From Sodalis sp. dw_96 (GTDB taxonomy: Bacteria; Pseudomonadota; Gammaproteobacteria; Enterobacterales; Enterobacteriaceae), in NCBI RefSeq assembly GCF_018449575.1, contig NZ_JAAVUT010000024.1, positions 1 to 64,000 of the forward strand: a stretch of 64,000 nt of DNA, given 5' to 3'. The notes under the pieces are model-generated. The model saw only the letters and a program-made list of their open reading frames with translations. It searched no databases and was not told the origin of the DNA. The position numbers and the translations under genes were made by a program. This document shows, in pieces, positions 22,826 through 33,299 of this stretch. Every line of letters starts with the position of its first letter. Position 1 is the first letter of the stretch.

Positions 22826-24205
22826 ATGTCGAATCGAGCAATGAGCGTGGTGATACTTGCCGCGGGTAAAGGTACCCGCATGTATTCCGATCTGCCGAAG
22901 GTGTTGCATCCCCTGGCGGGCAAGCCACTGATTGGCCATGTTATCGATGCCGTTAATACGCTGAACACCGAACATATCCATCTGGTTTACGGTCATGGCG
23001 GCGAATTGTTACGGGATAAACTGGCCGGCTGCAACCCGCGGTTGAACTGGGTTTTACAATCCGAACAGCGCGGCACCGGACATGCGGTACAACAGGCGTT
23101 GCCCTTTTTGTCCGATGATGAAGATGTGCTGATCCTGTATGCCGACGTTCCGCTCATCGCTCCGGGGACCCTCCAGCGTTTGCTGGCGGCCAAACCGGAC
23201 GGCGGCATCGGCCTGTTAACCGTGACGCTGGACGATCCTTCCGGCTATGGTCGCATTGTGCGTGAAAACGGACAGGTCACCGGCATCGTGGAGCAAAAGG
23301 ATGCCTCGGAAGAGCAGCGCCGGATTAACGAAATCAATACCGGCATTATGGTGGCGGCCGGTGGAGATTTGAAGCGCTGGCTAGGCTCGCTGAACAATAA
23401 TAATGTGCAGGGCGAGTATTACCTTACCGACATCATCGCCATGGCCTGGAATGAAGGACGGCAAATCAACACCGTGCAGCCCGGGCGGCTGTGGGAAGTG
23501 GAGGGGGTGAATAACCGCCGCCAGTTGGCGGTGCTGGAGCGGGTTTATCAGCAGCAGCTGGCGGAGGGGCTGCTGCTGGCCGGCGTGATGATTTGCGATC
23601 CTGCGCGCTTTGACCTGCGCGGCGAGCTTAAGCACGGGCGCGATGTGACCATCGACACCAACGTGATTATCGAAGGCCGGGTGGTGCTGGGCAATAACGT
23701 GGCCATCGGTACCGGCTGTGTGCTCAAGGATTGCGACATCGGCGATAACGTGATTATCAGCCCCTATTCGATAATAGAGAGCGCCGTGTTACGCGCCAAC
23801 GTCACCGTCGGGCCGTTTGCACGCCTGCGTCCCGGTTCTGAACTGGCGGAAGGCGCCCATGTGGGTAACTTCGTCGAAATGAAAAAGGCCCGGCTCGGTA
23901 AAGGCTCCAAAGCCGGCCATTTGAGTTATCTCGGTGATGCGGAAATCGGTGCCGGGGTCAATATCGGCGCCGGCACCATCACCTGCAACTATGACGGCGC
24001 CAATAAACATCAGACTATTATCGGCGATGACGTTTTTGTCGGGTCGGATACCCAGCTCGTCGCCCCGGTTACCGTGGCCAAGGGAGCGACCATCGCCGCC
24101 GGGACCACCATAACGTGCGATGTGGGTGAAAACGAGCTGGTGCTTAGCCGGGTGAAGCAAACGCATATTAGCGGCTGGCAGCGGCCGGTAAAGAAAAAAC
24201 AATAA
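22826..24205 (+). CDS. glmU: Bifunctional N-acetylglucosamine-1-phosphate uridyltransferase / glucosamine-1-phosphate acetyltransferase
   Basis: 459 aa (E. coli 456). Makes UDP-GlcNAc for peptidoglycan and LPS. N-terminal uridyltransferase with [20 protein letters not shown] (residues 10-29); C-terminal left-handed beta-helix of hexapeptide repeats with [23 protein letters not shown] carrying the acetyltransferase residues. ATG at 22826 after CAGGATAGTT. Normally cotranscribed with glmS. Confidence 0.97.
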   Translation: MSNRAMSVVILAAGKGTRMYSDLPKVLHPLAGKPLIGHVIDAVNTLNTEHIHLVYGHGGELLRDKLAGCNPRLNWVLQSEQRGTGHAVQQALPFLSDDEDVLILYADVPLIAPGTLQRLLAAKPDGGIGLLTVTLDDPSGYGRIVRENGQVTGIVEQKDASEEQRRINEINTGIMVAAGGDLKRWLGSLNNNNVQGEYYLTDIIAMAWNEGRQINTVQPGRLWEVEGVNNRRQLAVLERVYQQQLAEGLLLAGVMICDPARFDLRGELKHGRDVTIDTNVIIEGRVVLGNNVAIGTGCVLKDCDIGDNVIISPYSIIESAVLRANVTVGPFARLRPGSELAEGAHVGNFVEMKKARLGKGSKAGHLSYLGDAEIGAGVNIGAGTITCNYDGANKHQTIIGDDVFVGSDTQLVAPVTVAKGATIAAGTTITCDVGENELVLSRVKQTHISGWQRPVKKKQ

Positions 24206-24293
24206 TACATAGACCTTAAATAGTTCGAGTTGCGGGAAGGGGCCGAGTATTGCCAACGCAGCTGCAACGTGAAGTATGACGGGTATAACAATA

Positions 24294-24316
24294 CCCCCGC
24301 TCTACAGGCTCGGGGG
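24294..24316 (+). other. Hairpin in the glmU-glmS intergenic leader
   Basis: CCCCCG (24294-24299) and CGGGGG (24311-24316) form a six-pair stem in the 188-bp glmU-glmS spacer. In E. coli this spacer is where RNase E cuts and sRNA GlmZ activates glmS translation. Whether this hairpin has that role is not shown. Confidence 0.3.
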
Positions 24317-24393
24317 AATCCGGATAACCGGAATCGGTCAGATCAACGACATCGAAACGGCGTGTCAGCGCCGTTCATTTAGGAATAACACAG

Positions 24394-26226
24394 ATGTGTG
24401 GAATAGTAGGTGCAGTTGCCCAACGTGATATTGCTGAAATACTGTTGGAAGGGTTACGCCGCCTTGAATATCGCGGTTATGATTCCGCTGGTTTGGCGGT
24501 AGTGGATAATCAGGGACATTTGCAACGCATACGCCGGGTAGGCAAGGTAAGCGTGTTGTCCCACGCGGTGGAGGAACATCCCCTGGGCGGCGGCACGGGT
24601 ATAGCCCATACCCGTTGGGCCACCCACGGCGAACCGTCGGAATCCAATGCCCATCCCCATGTTTCCGGTCATATCGTGGTGGTGCATAACGGCATTATTG
24701 AAAATTATGAACCCTTGCGTAATGGCTTAATGGAGCGCGGTTACCGCTTTGCTTCCGAAACGGATACCGAAGTGATTGCCCATCTGGTCCATTGGGAGCA
24801 GTCGCAGCGCGGCGGTACGCTGGCGGAAGTGGTATTGCGGGTTATCCCGCAATTACGCGGCGCCTATGGCACGGTTATTATGGATAGCAACGACCCCAGT
24901 GTGCTGGTGGCGGCGCGTTCAGGCAGTCCGCTGGTGATTGGCCGGGGCGTGGGTGAAAATTTCCTGGCATCCGATCAGTTGGCCTTGTTGCCGGTTACCC
25001 GCCGCTTCATGTTCCTGGAAGAGGGCGATATTGCCGAAGTAACCCGCCGTACCGTGCGGGTGTGGGATACCCAGGGCAATCCGGTGGAACGGGAGGAGAT
25101 TGAATCTCAGGTGAAGTACGATGCCGGTGATAAAGGCCTCTATCGTCATTACATGCAAAAAGAGATTTTTGAACAGCCCCAGGCTATTAAAAATGCCCTG
25201 GAGGGCCGTTTCAGTCACGGCGAAGTTACTCTGCCGGAGTTGGGCGAACAGGGTAACCAGCTGTTATCGCAAGTGAAATATGTTCAGATTATTGCCTGCG
25301 GGACTTCCTTCCATTCCGCCATGGTGGCGCGTTACTGGTTTGAAGAGCTGGCCGGTATGCCTTGCGACGTGGAAATCGCCTCTGAATTCCGTTATCGAAA
25401 ATCCGCCGTGCGGCCCGGCAGTCTGCTTATCACCCTGTCCCAGTCCGGCGAAACCGCCGATACCCTGGCGGCGTTGCGTCTGACAAAAAGTCTCGGCTAT
25501 CTGGGTTCCCTGGCGGTTTGTAATGTGCCCGGCTCCTCACTGGTGCGGGAATCGGATCTGGCGCTGATGACCAAAGCCGGTACTGAAATCGGCGTGGCTT
25601 CCACCAAGGCTTTCACTACCCAGTTAACGGTGCTGTTGATGCTGGTGGCCCGTATCGGTCGTCTGCGAGGCGTCGACACTGAGGTTGAACGGCAAATCGT
25701 TCATGCCCTGCAAGCGCTGCCGGCGCGCATTGAGCAAATGTTGGCGTTGGATGATACCATCGAAGCGCTGGCGGAAGGATTCATGGACAAACACCACGCC
25801 TTGTTCCTGGGCCGGGGCGCTTTGTATCCCATCGCCATGGAAGGAGCGTTGAAGCTGAAGGAAATATCTTATATCCATGCCGAAGCCTATGCCGCGGGGG
25901 AATTGAAGCATGGCCCGCTGGCGCTCATTGATGCCGAAATGCCGGTCATTGTCATTGCGCCGAATAATGAATTACTGGAAAAGCTGAAATCCAATATCGA
26001 GGAGGTCCGTGCCCGGGGCGGCCAGCTGTATGTTTTTGCCGAACAGGATGCCGGATTTATCGATGATGAAAATATGACAATTATTCCTTTACCCCATGTG
26101 GAAGAGATTGTTGCGCCAATTTATTATAGTGTCCCTCTGCAATTATTAGCTTATCATGTGGCATTGATTAAAGGCACTGATGTAGACCAGCCGCGTAATT
26201 TAGCGAAATCGGTTACCGTTGAATAA
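24394..26226 (+). CDS. glmS: Glutamine-fructose-6-phosphate aminotransferase
   Basis: 610 aa (E. coli 609). First step to UDP-GlcNAc: makes glucosamine-6-phosphate from fructose-6-phosphate and glutamine. The N-terminal glutaminase begins MCGIVGAV with catalytic Cys2 after Met removal. Two SIS isomerase domains follow (CGTSFHSAM near 300, [13 protein letters not shown] near 347) and end with the conserved [13 protein letters not shown] tail. ATG at 24394. Confidence 0.98.
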   Translation: MCGIVGAVAQRDIAEILLEGLRRLEYRGYDSAGLAVVDNQGHLQRIRRVGKVSVLSHAVEEHPLGGGTGIAHTRWATHGEPSESNAHPHVSGHIVVVHNGIIENYEPLRNGLMERGYRFASETDTEVIAHLVHWEQSQRGGTLAEVVLRVIPQLRGAYGTVIMDSNDPSVLVAARSGSPLVIGRGVGENFLASDQLALLPVTRRFMFLEEGDIAEVTRRTVRVWDTQGNPVEREEIESQVKYDAGDKGLYRHYMQKEIFEQPQAIKNALEGRFSHGEVTLPELGEQGNQLLSQVKYVQIIACGTSFHSAMVARYWFEELAGMPCDVEIASEFRYRKSAVRPGSLLITLSQSGETADTLAALRLTKSLGYLGSLAVCNVPGSSLVRESDLALMTKAGTEIGVASTKAFTTQLTVLLMLVARIGRLRGVDTEVERQIVHALQALPARIEQMLALDDTIEALAEGFMDKHHALFLGRGALYPIAMEGALKLKEISYIHAEAYAAGELKHGPLALIDAEMPVIVIAPNNELLEKLKSNIEEVRARGGQLYVFAEQDAGFIDDENMTIIPLPHVEEIVAPIYYSVPLQLLAYHVALIKGTDVDQPRNLAKSVTVE

Positions 26227-26250
26227 TATTTTTCAGCTCAATGGCCCCTG
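26188..26250 (+). other. Predicted Tn7 attachment site attTn7
   Basis: The last codons of glmS (CCGCGTAATTTAGCGAAATC onwards) are the conserved TnsD recognition sequence; insertion would be about 25 bp after the stop. No Tn7-like element is present, since the pstS control region follows directly. Based on known Tn7 targeting. Confidence 0.6.
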
Positions 26251-26260
26251 TATGGGGGCC
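26243..26260 (+). terminator. glmS hairpin terminator candidate
   Basis: GGCCCC-TGTATG-GGGGCC perfect six-pair stem 17 bp after the glmS stop, followed by ATATTT, a poor T-run. Confidence 0.5.
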
Positions 26261-26277
26261 ATATTTCACCCGGCAGA

Positions 26278-26353
26278 CTGTCATAAAAATGTCACATTAC
26301 TGACATGTGACTGTCACCCAATTGTCCTATTTTCCTTCCTGCAGCTCTATAAT
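26278..26353 (+). promoter_or_regulatory. Pho boxes and promoter of the pst operon
   Basis: Two tandem Pho boxes: CTGTCATAAAAATGTCAC (26278-26295) and CTGACATGTGACTGTCAC (26300-26317), then TATAAT at 26348-26353, replacing a -35 as in PhoB-activated promoters. The order closely mirrors the E. coli pstS promoter. It indicates induction under phosphate starvation through PhoB. Confidence 0.9.
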
Positions 26354-26400
26354 TAAAGCAAGCGGCCTATGGCCGATTTTAATATCCCACAGGAGGGATT

Positions 26401-27441
26401 ATGAAACAGATGCATACAGCCGTTGCCAGTCTTGTTGCAGCCACATTCGCCTTAGCGAGTTTCTCTTCGTTTGCTGCAGCCAGCCTGACCGGTGCCGGCG
26501 GCACATTCCCCGCCCCGGTTTATGCTAAATGGGCCGACACCTATCAAAAAGAAACCGGCACCAAAGTAAACTATCAAGGTATCGGTTCCTCTGGCGGCAT
26601 AAAACAAATTGAAGCAAATACCGTGGATTTCGGCGCTTCCGACGCTCCGTTAAGCGATGCTGATCTAAAAGCAAACGGCCTGTTCCAATTTCCCACCGTT
26701 ATCGGCGGTGTAGTGATGGCGGTTAATATCCCCGGCATCAAAACCGGCGAGCTGACCCTGGACGGCCATACCCTGGGAGAAATCTACCTGGGCAATATCA
26801 AAAAATGGAACGATCCGGCCATCACCAAGCTTAACCCGGGCGTGAAATTGCCTAACCAGAGTATCGCCGTGGTTCGTCGCGCCGACGGTTCAGGCACCTC
26901 TTATGTTTTCACCAGCTATCTATCCAAGGTCAATGATTCCTGGAAACAGAAGATTGGCACGGGCACCACGGTTAACTGGCCGGTGGGTTTGGGCGGTAAA
27001 GGCAATGACGGCGTAGCCGCTTTTGTTCAGCGTTTACCCGGTGCCATCGGTTATGTTGAATATGCTTACGCCAAGCAAAATAACCTGCCTTATACCAAAC
27101 TCATCTCTGCCGACGGTAAGCCCGTTCTGCCGAACCAGGATAACTTCAGCAACGCGGCTAAAGGGGCTAACTGGCAGCAATCATTCGCTCAGGACCTGAC
27201 CAATCAGACTGGCGATAACGCTTGGCCTATCACCTCAACTACCTTCATAATGCTGCATACCGCGCAGACCAAGCCGGAACAGGCAAAGGAAGTCTTCAAG
27301 TTCTTTGACTGGGCTTATAACAAGGGTGGCGATCAGGCCAATGCTCTTGACTATGCTACCTTGCCGAAAGACGTGGTTGCACAGATTCGCGCCGCCTGGA
27401 AAGCCAATATCAAAGACACTAACGGTAACCCGCTGTATTAA
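26401..27441 (+). CDS. pstS: Phosphate ABC transporter periplasmic binding protein
   Basis: 346 aa, equal to E. coli. Signal peptide residues 1-26 ending SFAAA before [19 protein letters not shown]. Phosphate-binding loops [25 protein letters not shown] and RRADGSGTS are intact. ATG at 26401 after CAGGAGGGATT. Expression from the Pho boxes upstream; delivers phosphate to PstCA. Confidence 0.97.
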   Translation: MKQMHTAVASLVAATFALASFSSFAAASLTGAGGTFPAPVYAKWADTYQKETGTKVNYQGIGSSGGIKQIEANTVDFGASDAPLSDADLKANGLFQFPTVIGGVVMAVNIPGIKTGELTLDGHTLGEIYLGNIKKWNDPAITKLNPGVKLPNQSIAVVRRADGSGTSYVFTSYLSKVNDSWKQKIGTGTTVNWPVGLGGKGNDGVAAFVQRLPGAIGYVEYAYAKQNNLPYTKLISADGKPVLPNQDNFSNAAKGANWQQSFAQDLTNQTGDNAWPITSTTFIMLHTAQTKPEQAKEVFKFFDWAYNKGGDQANALDYATLPKDVVAQIRAAWKANIKDTNGNPLY

Positions 27442-27456
27442 GCAAATGTGTTTCGT

Positions 27457-27476
27457 CCCTTCCTTGACAGGAAGGG
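27457..27476 (+). other. Intercistronic hairpin between pstS and pstC
   Basis: CCCTTCCT-TGAC-AGGAAGGG, a perfect eight-pair stem with four-base loop, 15 bp after the pstS stop. No T-run follows, so it more likely stabilises the abundant pstS message or partly attenuates readthrough than ends the operon. Confidence 0.6.
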
Positions 27477-27503
27477 AATACGAACCCACTAAAAGAGTAA
27501 TCT

Positions 27504-28463
27504 ATGGCTGACAATATGCCGGTACAGCATGCCCCCGGTAAAAAAGGCGACCTGATTTTCGGTGCGTTGGTCAGACTGGCCGCCCTCATTACGCTGTTAA
27601 TGTTGGGCGGCATTATTGTCTCGCTGATTGTTGCCTCATGGCCGAGCATTGAAAAATTCGGTTTTGCATTTCTCTGGACCAAGGAATGGGATCCCCCCGG
27701 CGAGCAGTTTGGTGCTCTGGTGCCGATTTACGGTACGCTGGTCACCTCTTTTATTGCTTTGCTGATAGCCGTGCCGGTGAGTTTCGGCATCGCGCTGTTT
27801 CTGACTGAATTGGCGCCTAATTGGTTAAAACGGCCGCTGGGCGTCGCCATTGAACTGTTGGCCGCTATCCCGAGCATCGTTTACGGTATGTGGGGCCTGT
27901 TTGTCTTTGCACCATTGTTCGCCCAATATTTCCAACAACCCCTGGGTGACGTGCTGTCCAATATTCCCTTCGTCGGCGTGTTATTTCAGGGACCTGCGTT
28001 CGGTATCGGCATTTTGGCGGCCGGTATCATTTTGGCCATTATGATCATTCCCTATATTGCCGCGGTAATGCGCGATGTCTTCGAGCAGACACCGGTAATG
28101 ATGAAAGAGTCGGCCTACGGCATAGGCTGCACCACCTGGGAAGTGATCTGGCGTATCGTTCTGCCGTTCACTAAAAACGGCGTTATCGGCGGTGTTATGC
28201 TGGGCTTGGGGCGTGCGCTGGGTGAAACCATGGCGGTTACGTTCATTATCGGTAATACCAACCAGTTAACCAGTATTTCCCTCTTTATGCCCGGCAACAG
28301 CATTACCTCGGCGCTGGCGAATGAATTCGCGGAGGCGTCGGCCGGCCTGCATACCGCGGCGTTGATGGAGCTGGGGCTGATTCTGTTTGTTATCACCTTT
28401 ATCGTATTGGCCTGCTCCAAGCTCATGATCATGCGTTTGGCGAAAAATGAGGGTGTGAAATAA
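27504..28463 (+). CDS. pstC: Phosphate ABC transporter permease PstC
   Basis: 319 aa, equal to E. coli. Six transmembrane segments; the inner loop with the EAA-type coupling motif is [24 protein letters not shown] near residue 200. ATG at 27504 preceded by AAAAGAG. Its TAA overlaps the pstA ATG by one base. Confidence 0.96.
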   Translation: MADNMPVQHAPGKKGDLIFGALVRLAALITLLMLGGIIVSLIVASWPSIEKFGFAFLWTKEWDPPGEQFGALVPIYGTLVTSFIALLIAVPVSFGIALFLTELAPNWLKRPLGVAIELLAAIPSIVYGMWGLFVFAPLFAQYFQQPLGDVLSNIPFVGVLFQGPAFGIGILAAGIILAIMIIPYIAAVMRDVFEQTPVMMKESAYGIGCTTWEVIWRIVLPFTKNGVIGGVMLGLGRALGETMAVTFIIGNTNQLTSISLFMPGNSITSALANEFAEASAGLHTAALMELGLILFVITFIVLACSKLMIMRLAKNEGVK

Positions 28464-29359
28464 TGGCCGCCACTTTAGAACATCAGTTGACCCATACCCC
28501 CACGCAAATGGAGGCCCGGCGTAAACGGCAAGCCTGGCGTCGCCAAAAAAACAGGCTGGCGCTGTTTTTATCGCTTATCACCATGGCGTTCGGTCTGTTT
28601 TGGTTATGCTGGATTTTATTTACCACCGTAAGCCGCGGGTTCGAGGGCCTTTCATGGTCCCTGTTCACCGAAATGACGCCGCCGCCCAACACCGCCGGCG
28701 GCGGCTTGGCCAATGCGCTGGCGGGCAGTGGCTTATTGATCCTCTGGGCGACTATCGGCGGCACGCCGCTGGGCATTATGGCCGGGATTTATCTGGCGGA
28801 ATATGGCCGCAAATCGTTTCTGGCGGAAGTGATTCGTTTTATCAACGACATTCTGCTGTCCGCGCCTTCCATTGTTATCGGTCTGTTTGTCTATACCCTG
28901 GTGGTGGCGAAAATGGAGCACTTCTCCGGCTGGGCCGGCGTTATCGCCCTGGCGCTGCTGCAGGTGCCCATCGTTATTCGCACCACGGAAAATATGATGC
29001 GGCTGGTGCCTGATACCATGCGCGAGGCCGCTTATGCCCTGGGCACGCCGAAATGGAAGATGATTTCCGCCATTACCTTTAAAGCGTCGATTTCCGGCGT
29101 TATTACCGGTGTGCTGCTTGCGGTGGCGCGTATCGCCGGCGAGACGGCGCCATTGCTGTTTACATCGCTCTCCAACCAGTTCTGGAGCACCGATTTGATG
29201 CAGCCTATCGCCAATCTTCCGGTCACCATATTCAAGTTCGCCATGAGCCCGTTTCCCGAATGGCAACAGCTGGCCTGGGTAGGGGTGTTACTGATTACCC
29301 TGTGCGTGCTGCTGTTGAATATCCTCGCACGGATCATTTTTGCCAAAAAAACCAATTAA
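28463..29359 (+). CDS. pstA: Phosphate ABC transporter permease PstA
   Basis: 298 aa (E. coli 296). Cytoplasmic N-terminus rich in Arg/Lys, then six hydrophobic segments with the EAA loop [20 protein letters not shown] near residue 190. Start overlaps the pstC stop by one base, so it is translationally coupled. Partner of PstC in the membrane channel. Confidence 0.96.
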   Translation: MAATLEHQLTHTPTQMEARRKRQAWRRQKNRLALFLSLITMAFGLFWLCWILFTTVSRGFEGLSWSLFTEMTPPPNTAGGGLANALAGSGLLILWATIGGTPLGIMAGIYLAEYGRKSFLAEVIRFINDILLSAPSIVIGLFVYTLVVAKMEHFSGWAGVIALALLQVPIVIRTTENMMRLVPDTMREAAYALGTPKWKMISAITFKASISGVITGVLLAVARIAGETAPLLFTSLSNQFWSTDLMQPIANLPVTIFKFAMSPFPEWQQLAWVGVLLITLCVLLLNILARIIFAKKTN

Positions 29360-29402
29360 GTGTCAGGCGCCGACGCGTCTTTGAAAGAAAGAGAGAGTGT
29401 GC

Positions 29403-30179
29403 ATGAGCAGGATAAACAACGCCACCGACAGCAAAATACAGGTCCGGGATCTGAATTTTTATTACGGCAAATTCCATGCGCTTAAAAACATTAGTCTTGA
29501 TATTGCCCGTAATCAGGTGACAGCATTTATCGGTCCATCCGGTTGTGGTAAATCTACCCTGTTGCGCACCTTCAATAAAATGTATCAGCTTTATCCCGAT
29601 CAGCATGCGGAAGGAGAAATTCTGCTGGATGGGGAGAATATTCTTACCGATAAGCGCGACGTGTCTTTATTACGCGCTCGTGTGGGTATGGTTTTTCAGA
29701 AGCCGACGCCTTTCCCAATGTCTATTTATGACAATATTGCTTTCGGGGTGCGTTTATTTGAGAAGCTTTCCAGAACGGAAATGGAAGAGCGGGTACAGTG
29801 GTCGCTGACCAAGGCGGCGCTGTGGAACGAGACCAAAGACAAGCTGCATCAAAGCGGTTACAGCCTGTCCGGCGGTCAACAGCAACGCTTATGTATTGCG
29901 CGCGGCATTGCCATCCGACCGGATGTTTTGCTATTGGATGAGCCTTGTTCCGCGCTGGATCCTATCTCCACCGGGCGCATTGAAGAGCTGATTTCAGAAT
30001 TGAAAACGGATTATACCGTGGTGATTGTTACTCATAATATGCAACAGGCAGCGCGTTGCTCGGATCACACGGCATTCATGTATCTCGGCGAGTTAATTGA
30101 GTACAGCGATACTGACAGTATTTTTACTGCTCCAAAGAATAAACAAACCGAAGATTATATTACTGGCCGCTATGGTTAA
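29403..30179 (+). CDS. pstB: Phosphate ABC transporter ATP-binding protein PstB
   Basis: 258 aa (E. coli 257). Walker [10 protein letters not shown] near residue 45, signature [14 protein letters not shown] near 157, Walker [14 protein letters not shown] near 177, switch His in [14 protein letters not shown]. Start ATG at 29403 ([14 protein letters not shown]) has AGAGAG upstream and the family length; a GTG six bases earlier is possible. Powers PstSCA uptake and with PhoU signals to PhoR. Confidence 0.96.
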   Translation: MSRINNATDSKIQVRDLNFYYGKFHALKNISLDIARNQVTAFIGPSGCGKSTLLRTFNKMYQLYPDQHAEGEILLDGENILTDKRDVSLLRARVGMVFQKPTPFPMSIYDNIAFGVRLFEKLSRTEMEERVQWSLTKAALWNETKDKLHQSGYSLSGGQQQRLCIARGIAIRPDVLLLDEPCSALDPISTGRIEELISELKTDYTVVIVTHNMQQAARCSDHTAFMYLGELIEYSDTDSIFTAPKNKQTEDYITGRYG

Positions 30180-30193
30180 TAACGGGATATATC

Positions 30194-30973
30194 ATGGAAA
30201 ATCTAAACCTTAATAAACATATCTCCGGCCAGTTTAACGCTGAACTGGAGCACATCCGCACGCAGGTCATGGCAATGGGTGGTCTGGTGGAGCAACAGCT
30301 CACCGACTCCATCAGCGCCATGCACAGTCAGGATGAGGAGCTGGCCAAACGGGTGATAGCCGGCGACGTCAAAGTGAATATGATGGAAGTGTCCATTGAT
30401 GAGGCCTGCGTGCGCATCATCGCCAAACGCCAGCCCACCGCCAGCGATTTGCGGCTGGTGATTTCCATCATCAAAACCATTTCAGAGCTGGAGCGCATCG
30501 GCGACGGGGCCGACAAGATCTGCCGTACCGCGTTGGAAAAATATTCCCAGCAGCATCTGCAAATGCTGGTGAGTCTGGAGTCGTTGGGCCGACATACCAT
30601 TCAAATGCTGCATGATGTACTTGATGCGTTTGCCCGCATGGATCTTGATGAAGCCATCCGGATTTATCGGGAAGACAAAAAGGTGGATCAAGAATACGAG
30701 GGCATTGTGCGTCAGTTGATGACCTATATGATGGAAGATCCGCGCACCATCCCGAGCGTGCTCACCGCGCTTTTTTGCGCCCGGTCCATTGAACGTATAG
30801 GCGACCGCTGCCAGAATATTTGTGAATATATTTTCTACTTTGTTAAAGGCCAGGATTTTCGGCATGTGGGTGGCGATGCGCTGGAAACATTGTTGACCGG
30901 TACCGGCAGGGATGTGTCTAACGACCTGGCGGCGCAGGCGCCGGATGAGAATCCCATCCCGCCGGCGGAATAA
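30194..30973 (+). CDS. phoU: Phosphate signalling protein PhoU
   Basis: 259 aa, about 18 longer than E. coli PhoU (241) owing to a C-terminal tail [20 protein letters not shown]. Two three-helix bundles with metal-binding E/D motifs ([14 protein letters not shown] and [14 protein letters not shown]). Negative modulator of the PhoR-PhoB response, acting with PstSCAB. One E. coli valine in ERIGDVADK is glycine here. ATG at 30194, 14 bp after pstB. Confidence 0.96.
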   Translation: MENLNLNKHISGQFNAELEHIRTQVMAMGGLVEQQLTDSISAMHSQDEELAKRVIAGDVKVNMMEVSIDEACVRIIAKRQPTASDLRLVISIIKTISELERIGDGADKICRTALEKYSQQHLQMLVSLESLGRHTIQMLHDVLDAFARMDLDEAIRIYREDKKVDQEYEGIVRQLMTYMMEDPRTIPSVLTALFCARSIERIGDRCQNICEYIFYFVKGQDFRHVGGDALETLLTGTGRDVSNDLAAQAPDENPIPPAE

Positions 30974-30991
30974 AGGAAGCGTTTTACAATT

Positions 30992-31017
30992 GCTGGTTAT
31001 CAAACGTGATAACCAGC
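30992..31017 (+). terminator. Strong hairpin after phoU
   Basis: GCTGGTTATCA-AACG-TGATAACCAGC: perfect 11-pair stem with a four-base loop, 18 bp after the phoU stop. It lacks a T-run, so it may act as a 3' end stabiliser or weak terminator between phoU and the convergent yieH. Confidence 0.55.
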
Positions 31018-31083
31018 GTTAGCCGGTCTGCCCGTATTGGGTTCAATTGCCCCATCTGTCCCCTGCCGAATTAAGCGACCCGA

Positions 31084-31767
31084 TCATATCAATGCCGCCG
31101 GCGTCCGCGTTAGTATCCAGCCCCGGTCACGCCACAAGCCCGGTAATTGGTTCATGGCATCGAAGCGGGTCACCAGCGGATGGTGGATGGGGGGATTAAG
31201 GGGATCGGCGCAGTAGTAAAATACCGGAATGCCGGCGGCAATACCGGCCTGGGCACCGGCGGCGGAATCCTCCACCAACAGGCATTGATTCACCGGCACC
31301 TGCAATTCGGCGGCGGCGTGGTAAATAATGGCCGGGTCCGGCTTCCAGCGCTGCAGTTCGTAACCGCTGTATAGCCGGTTCTTGAAAAAGGGTAATAATT
31401 CCGTCAGCCCCAGGGAGTGCTGCATTTTGCTCACCGGGCCGTTGGATACCACCGCCAGCGGTACAATAATCTGTTGCAACAGCTCCCGTATACCCTCGAT
31501 AGGCACCAGGCGTTCATCAAACAGGCGCGCCACTTCGGCACGGTACTCGGCCTCCAGAATATCCACTCGCTGCGTTAGGGGATACCGCTGTTTAACGCGG
31601 TCGATGATTTCGTAGAGTTTTATCCCCTTGAACTCCTTGATGACCTGCTCAAGCGTGATATGAAAACCGTACTTGGCGAACAAAATGACATAGGCTTCAC
31701 AGCAGAGAATTTCACTGTCCACCAGCGTGCCGTCGCAATCAAACAATACGCATGAAATATCCGTCAT
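31084..31767 (-). CDS. yieH: HAD-family phosphatase YieH (6-phosphogluconate phosphatase)
   Basis: 227 aa (E. coli 221). HAD motif I DCDGTLVDSE with nucleophile Asp and acid Asp, motif II VVSNGPVSKM, motif III Lys in RWKPDPAIIYHAA, motif IV VEDSAAGAQAG. E. coli YieH hydrolyses 6-phosphogluconate and PLP. Start 31767 (MTDISCVLFD) fits the family; an in-frame ATG at 31797 preceded by GAGAG is an alternative that adds ten residues. Convergent with phoU. Confidence 0.9.
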   Translation of the reverse strand: MTDISCVLFDCDGTLVDSEILCCEAYVILFAKYGFHITLEQVIKEFKGIKLYEIIDRVKQRYPLTQRVDILEAEYRAEVARLFDERLVPIEGIRELLQQIIVPLAVVSNGPVSKMQHSLGLTELLPFFKNRLYSGYELQRWKPDPAIIYHAAAELQVPVNQCLLVEDSAAGAQAGIAAGIPVFYYCADPLNPPIHHPLVTRFDAMNQLPGLWRDRGWILTRTPAALI

Positions 31768-32130
31768 TACACCGGGCCTTATCTTTGAATGAATCATCTC
31801 TCTTGATACTTTACCTCAATGCTCCGGTGAAAGGGGGGTAAAAACGCGTCAAGTCCCAGGGTTGCCACTCTCGCCCTGATGTAAAAACGCTCTTCTACGC
31901 GCTTTCCAACCGGCTTCGTCAGCCGGACCGCCTCGCTGTTATTTGTTTAATTCTTGTCCTTTAGCCATGTAAGATCAAAAAATAATTGTTATGAATAGCG
32001 TATTTTATGTTATCCATTTCCATGAGCAGCCATCCGGCCGACCTCATTGAAACGGCAGGATTAGTACATCAGTTCCGGTTACCGTCTTTTGAATAGCAAT
32101 GAAAATAACTATTTATCAACAGGGTATAAA
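31768..32130. other. Divergent intergenic region yieH / nickel transporter
   Basis: 363 bp holding the promoters of the two divergent genes. The part near 31970-32010 is AT-rich and could contain the transporter's promoter. No NikR-like palindrome or riboswitch could be recognised by eye. Confidence 0.4.
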
Positions 32131-33165
32131 ATGCTTAACGTTAAAGATACCGGGGCGAAAAAGAAAGCCCTCTCCCTGCTGGTTCTGTTGCTGGCGGCCA
32201 ATATTGTCGCCTGGGCATGGGCCCTGCTGGAATTTAATCATAACGCCGCCCTGATAGGCGCGGCACTGCTGGCTTACAGTTATGGTTTACGCCATGCGGT
32301 GGATGCGGATCATATTGCCGCCATCGATAACGTTACCCGCAAACTGATGCAGCAAGGACAGCAACCGGTCTGTGTCGGCGCCTGTTTTTCGTTAGGCCAC
32401 TCCACCATCGTTCTTCTTGCCTGCGCCGCCATCGCGGCGACCTCCCTGGCATTTCAGGGACGAATGGGATGGATTCATGACTACGGCGGGATCATCGGCA
32501 CCTTGGTTTCGGCTTTATTCCTGCTGATAGTTGCCCTGATAAATTTAGTGATTCTGCGTACCGTTTATAAAACCTTCCAGCGCATCAAAAAAGGCGAAGC
32601 CGTCAGTGACGGGGATATCGATAGGTTGGCCACAACAAATGGTGGCTTAATGACACGGATATTTCGTTTCGCGTTTAAATTCGTGAGTAAAAGTTGGCAC
32701 ATGTACCTGGTGGGATTTCTGTTCGGTTTGGGATTTGATACCGCCACCGAAGTGGGGCTGCTGGGAATATCCGCCGCCGGCGCGACGTCGGGTATGTCCC
32801 TGTGGTCGATTATGGTGTTTCCGGTGCTGTTCGCCAGCGGTATGGCGCTCATCGACTCGTTGGACAATTTCGTCATGGTGGGGGCCTATGGTTGGGCCTT
32901 CACCAAACCGGTGCGCAAGCTTTATTACAATATGACCATTACCGCCACTTCGGTGATTATCGCGCTGTTTATCGGCGGATTGGAAACGCTGGGATTAATT
33001 GCCGGCCAGTTTGAATTGCATGGCGGTTTCTGGGATCTTATTGCTTATCTTAACGACAATATGGGCAATGTAGGTTATTGGGTTATAGGGCTATTTATCT
33101 GCTTCTGGATTGTCTCTGTCCTCAATTTCCGCTGGAGAAAATACGATAGTCTGGCGGTCCTTTAA
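32131..33165 (+). CDS. NiCoT-family nickel/cobalt transporter
   Basis: 344 aa, eight hydrophobic segments, typical of HoxN/NixA permeases. The signature in helix 2 is RHAVDADHIAAIDNVTR (HX4DH) near residue 67; further NiCoT motifs are FSLGHSTIVLL, LGFDTATEVGLL and GMALIDSLDNFVM. Start ATG 32131 has CAGGG 7 bp upstream; a TTG extension from 32089 is less likely. High-affinity Ni2+ or Co2+ uptake across the inner membrane. No urease or hydrogenase gene is nearby, so the metal's use lies elsewhere. Metal preference cannot be told from the sequence. Confidence 0.9.
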   Translation: MLNVKDTGAKKKALSLLVLLLAANIVAWAWALLEFNHNAALIGAALLAYSYGLRHAVDADHIAAIDNVTRKLMQQGQQPVCVGACFSLGHSTIVLLACAAIAATSLAFQGRMGWIHDYGGIIGTLVSALFLLIVALINLVILRTVYKTFQRIKKGEAVSDGDIDRLATTNGGLMTRIFRFAFKFVSKSWHMYLVGFLFGLGFDTATEVGLLGISAAGATSGMSLWSIMVFPVLFASGMALIDSLDNFVMVGAYGWAFTKPVRKLYYNMTITATSVIIALFIGGLETLGLIAGQFELHGGFWDLIAYLNDNMGNVGYWVIGLFICFWIVSVLNFRWRKYDSLAVL

Positions 33166-33299
33166 TAAGTAGATGAATGGATAATGTTTTGCTGTTTAGC
33201 GGGCGTTTAGTCATAGGCCGATAAAAAATAGGTATTTCCCCAGGATGATGGTGATTATTACCCTCATCCTTTCGGGCGTTAACCAGCAAGGATTGTGCA

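Noticed and set aside
24206-24393. glmS ribozyme
   Set aside because: That element is confined to Gram-positive bacteria; the sequence here lacks its core and E. coli-type sRNA control is expected.
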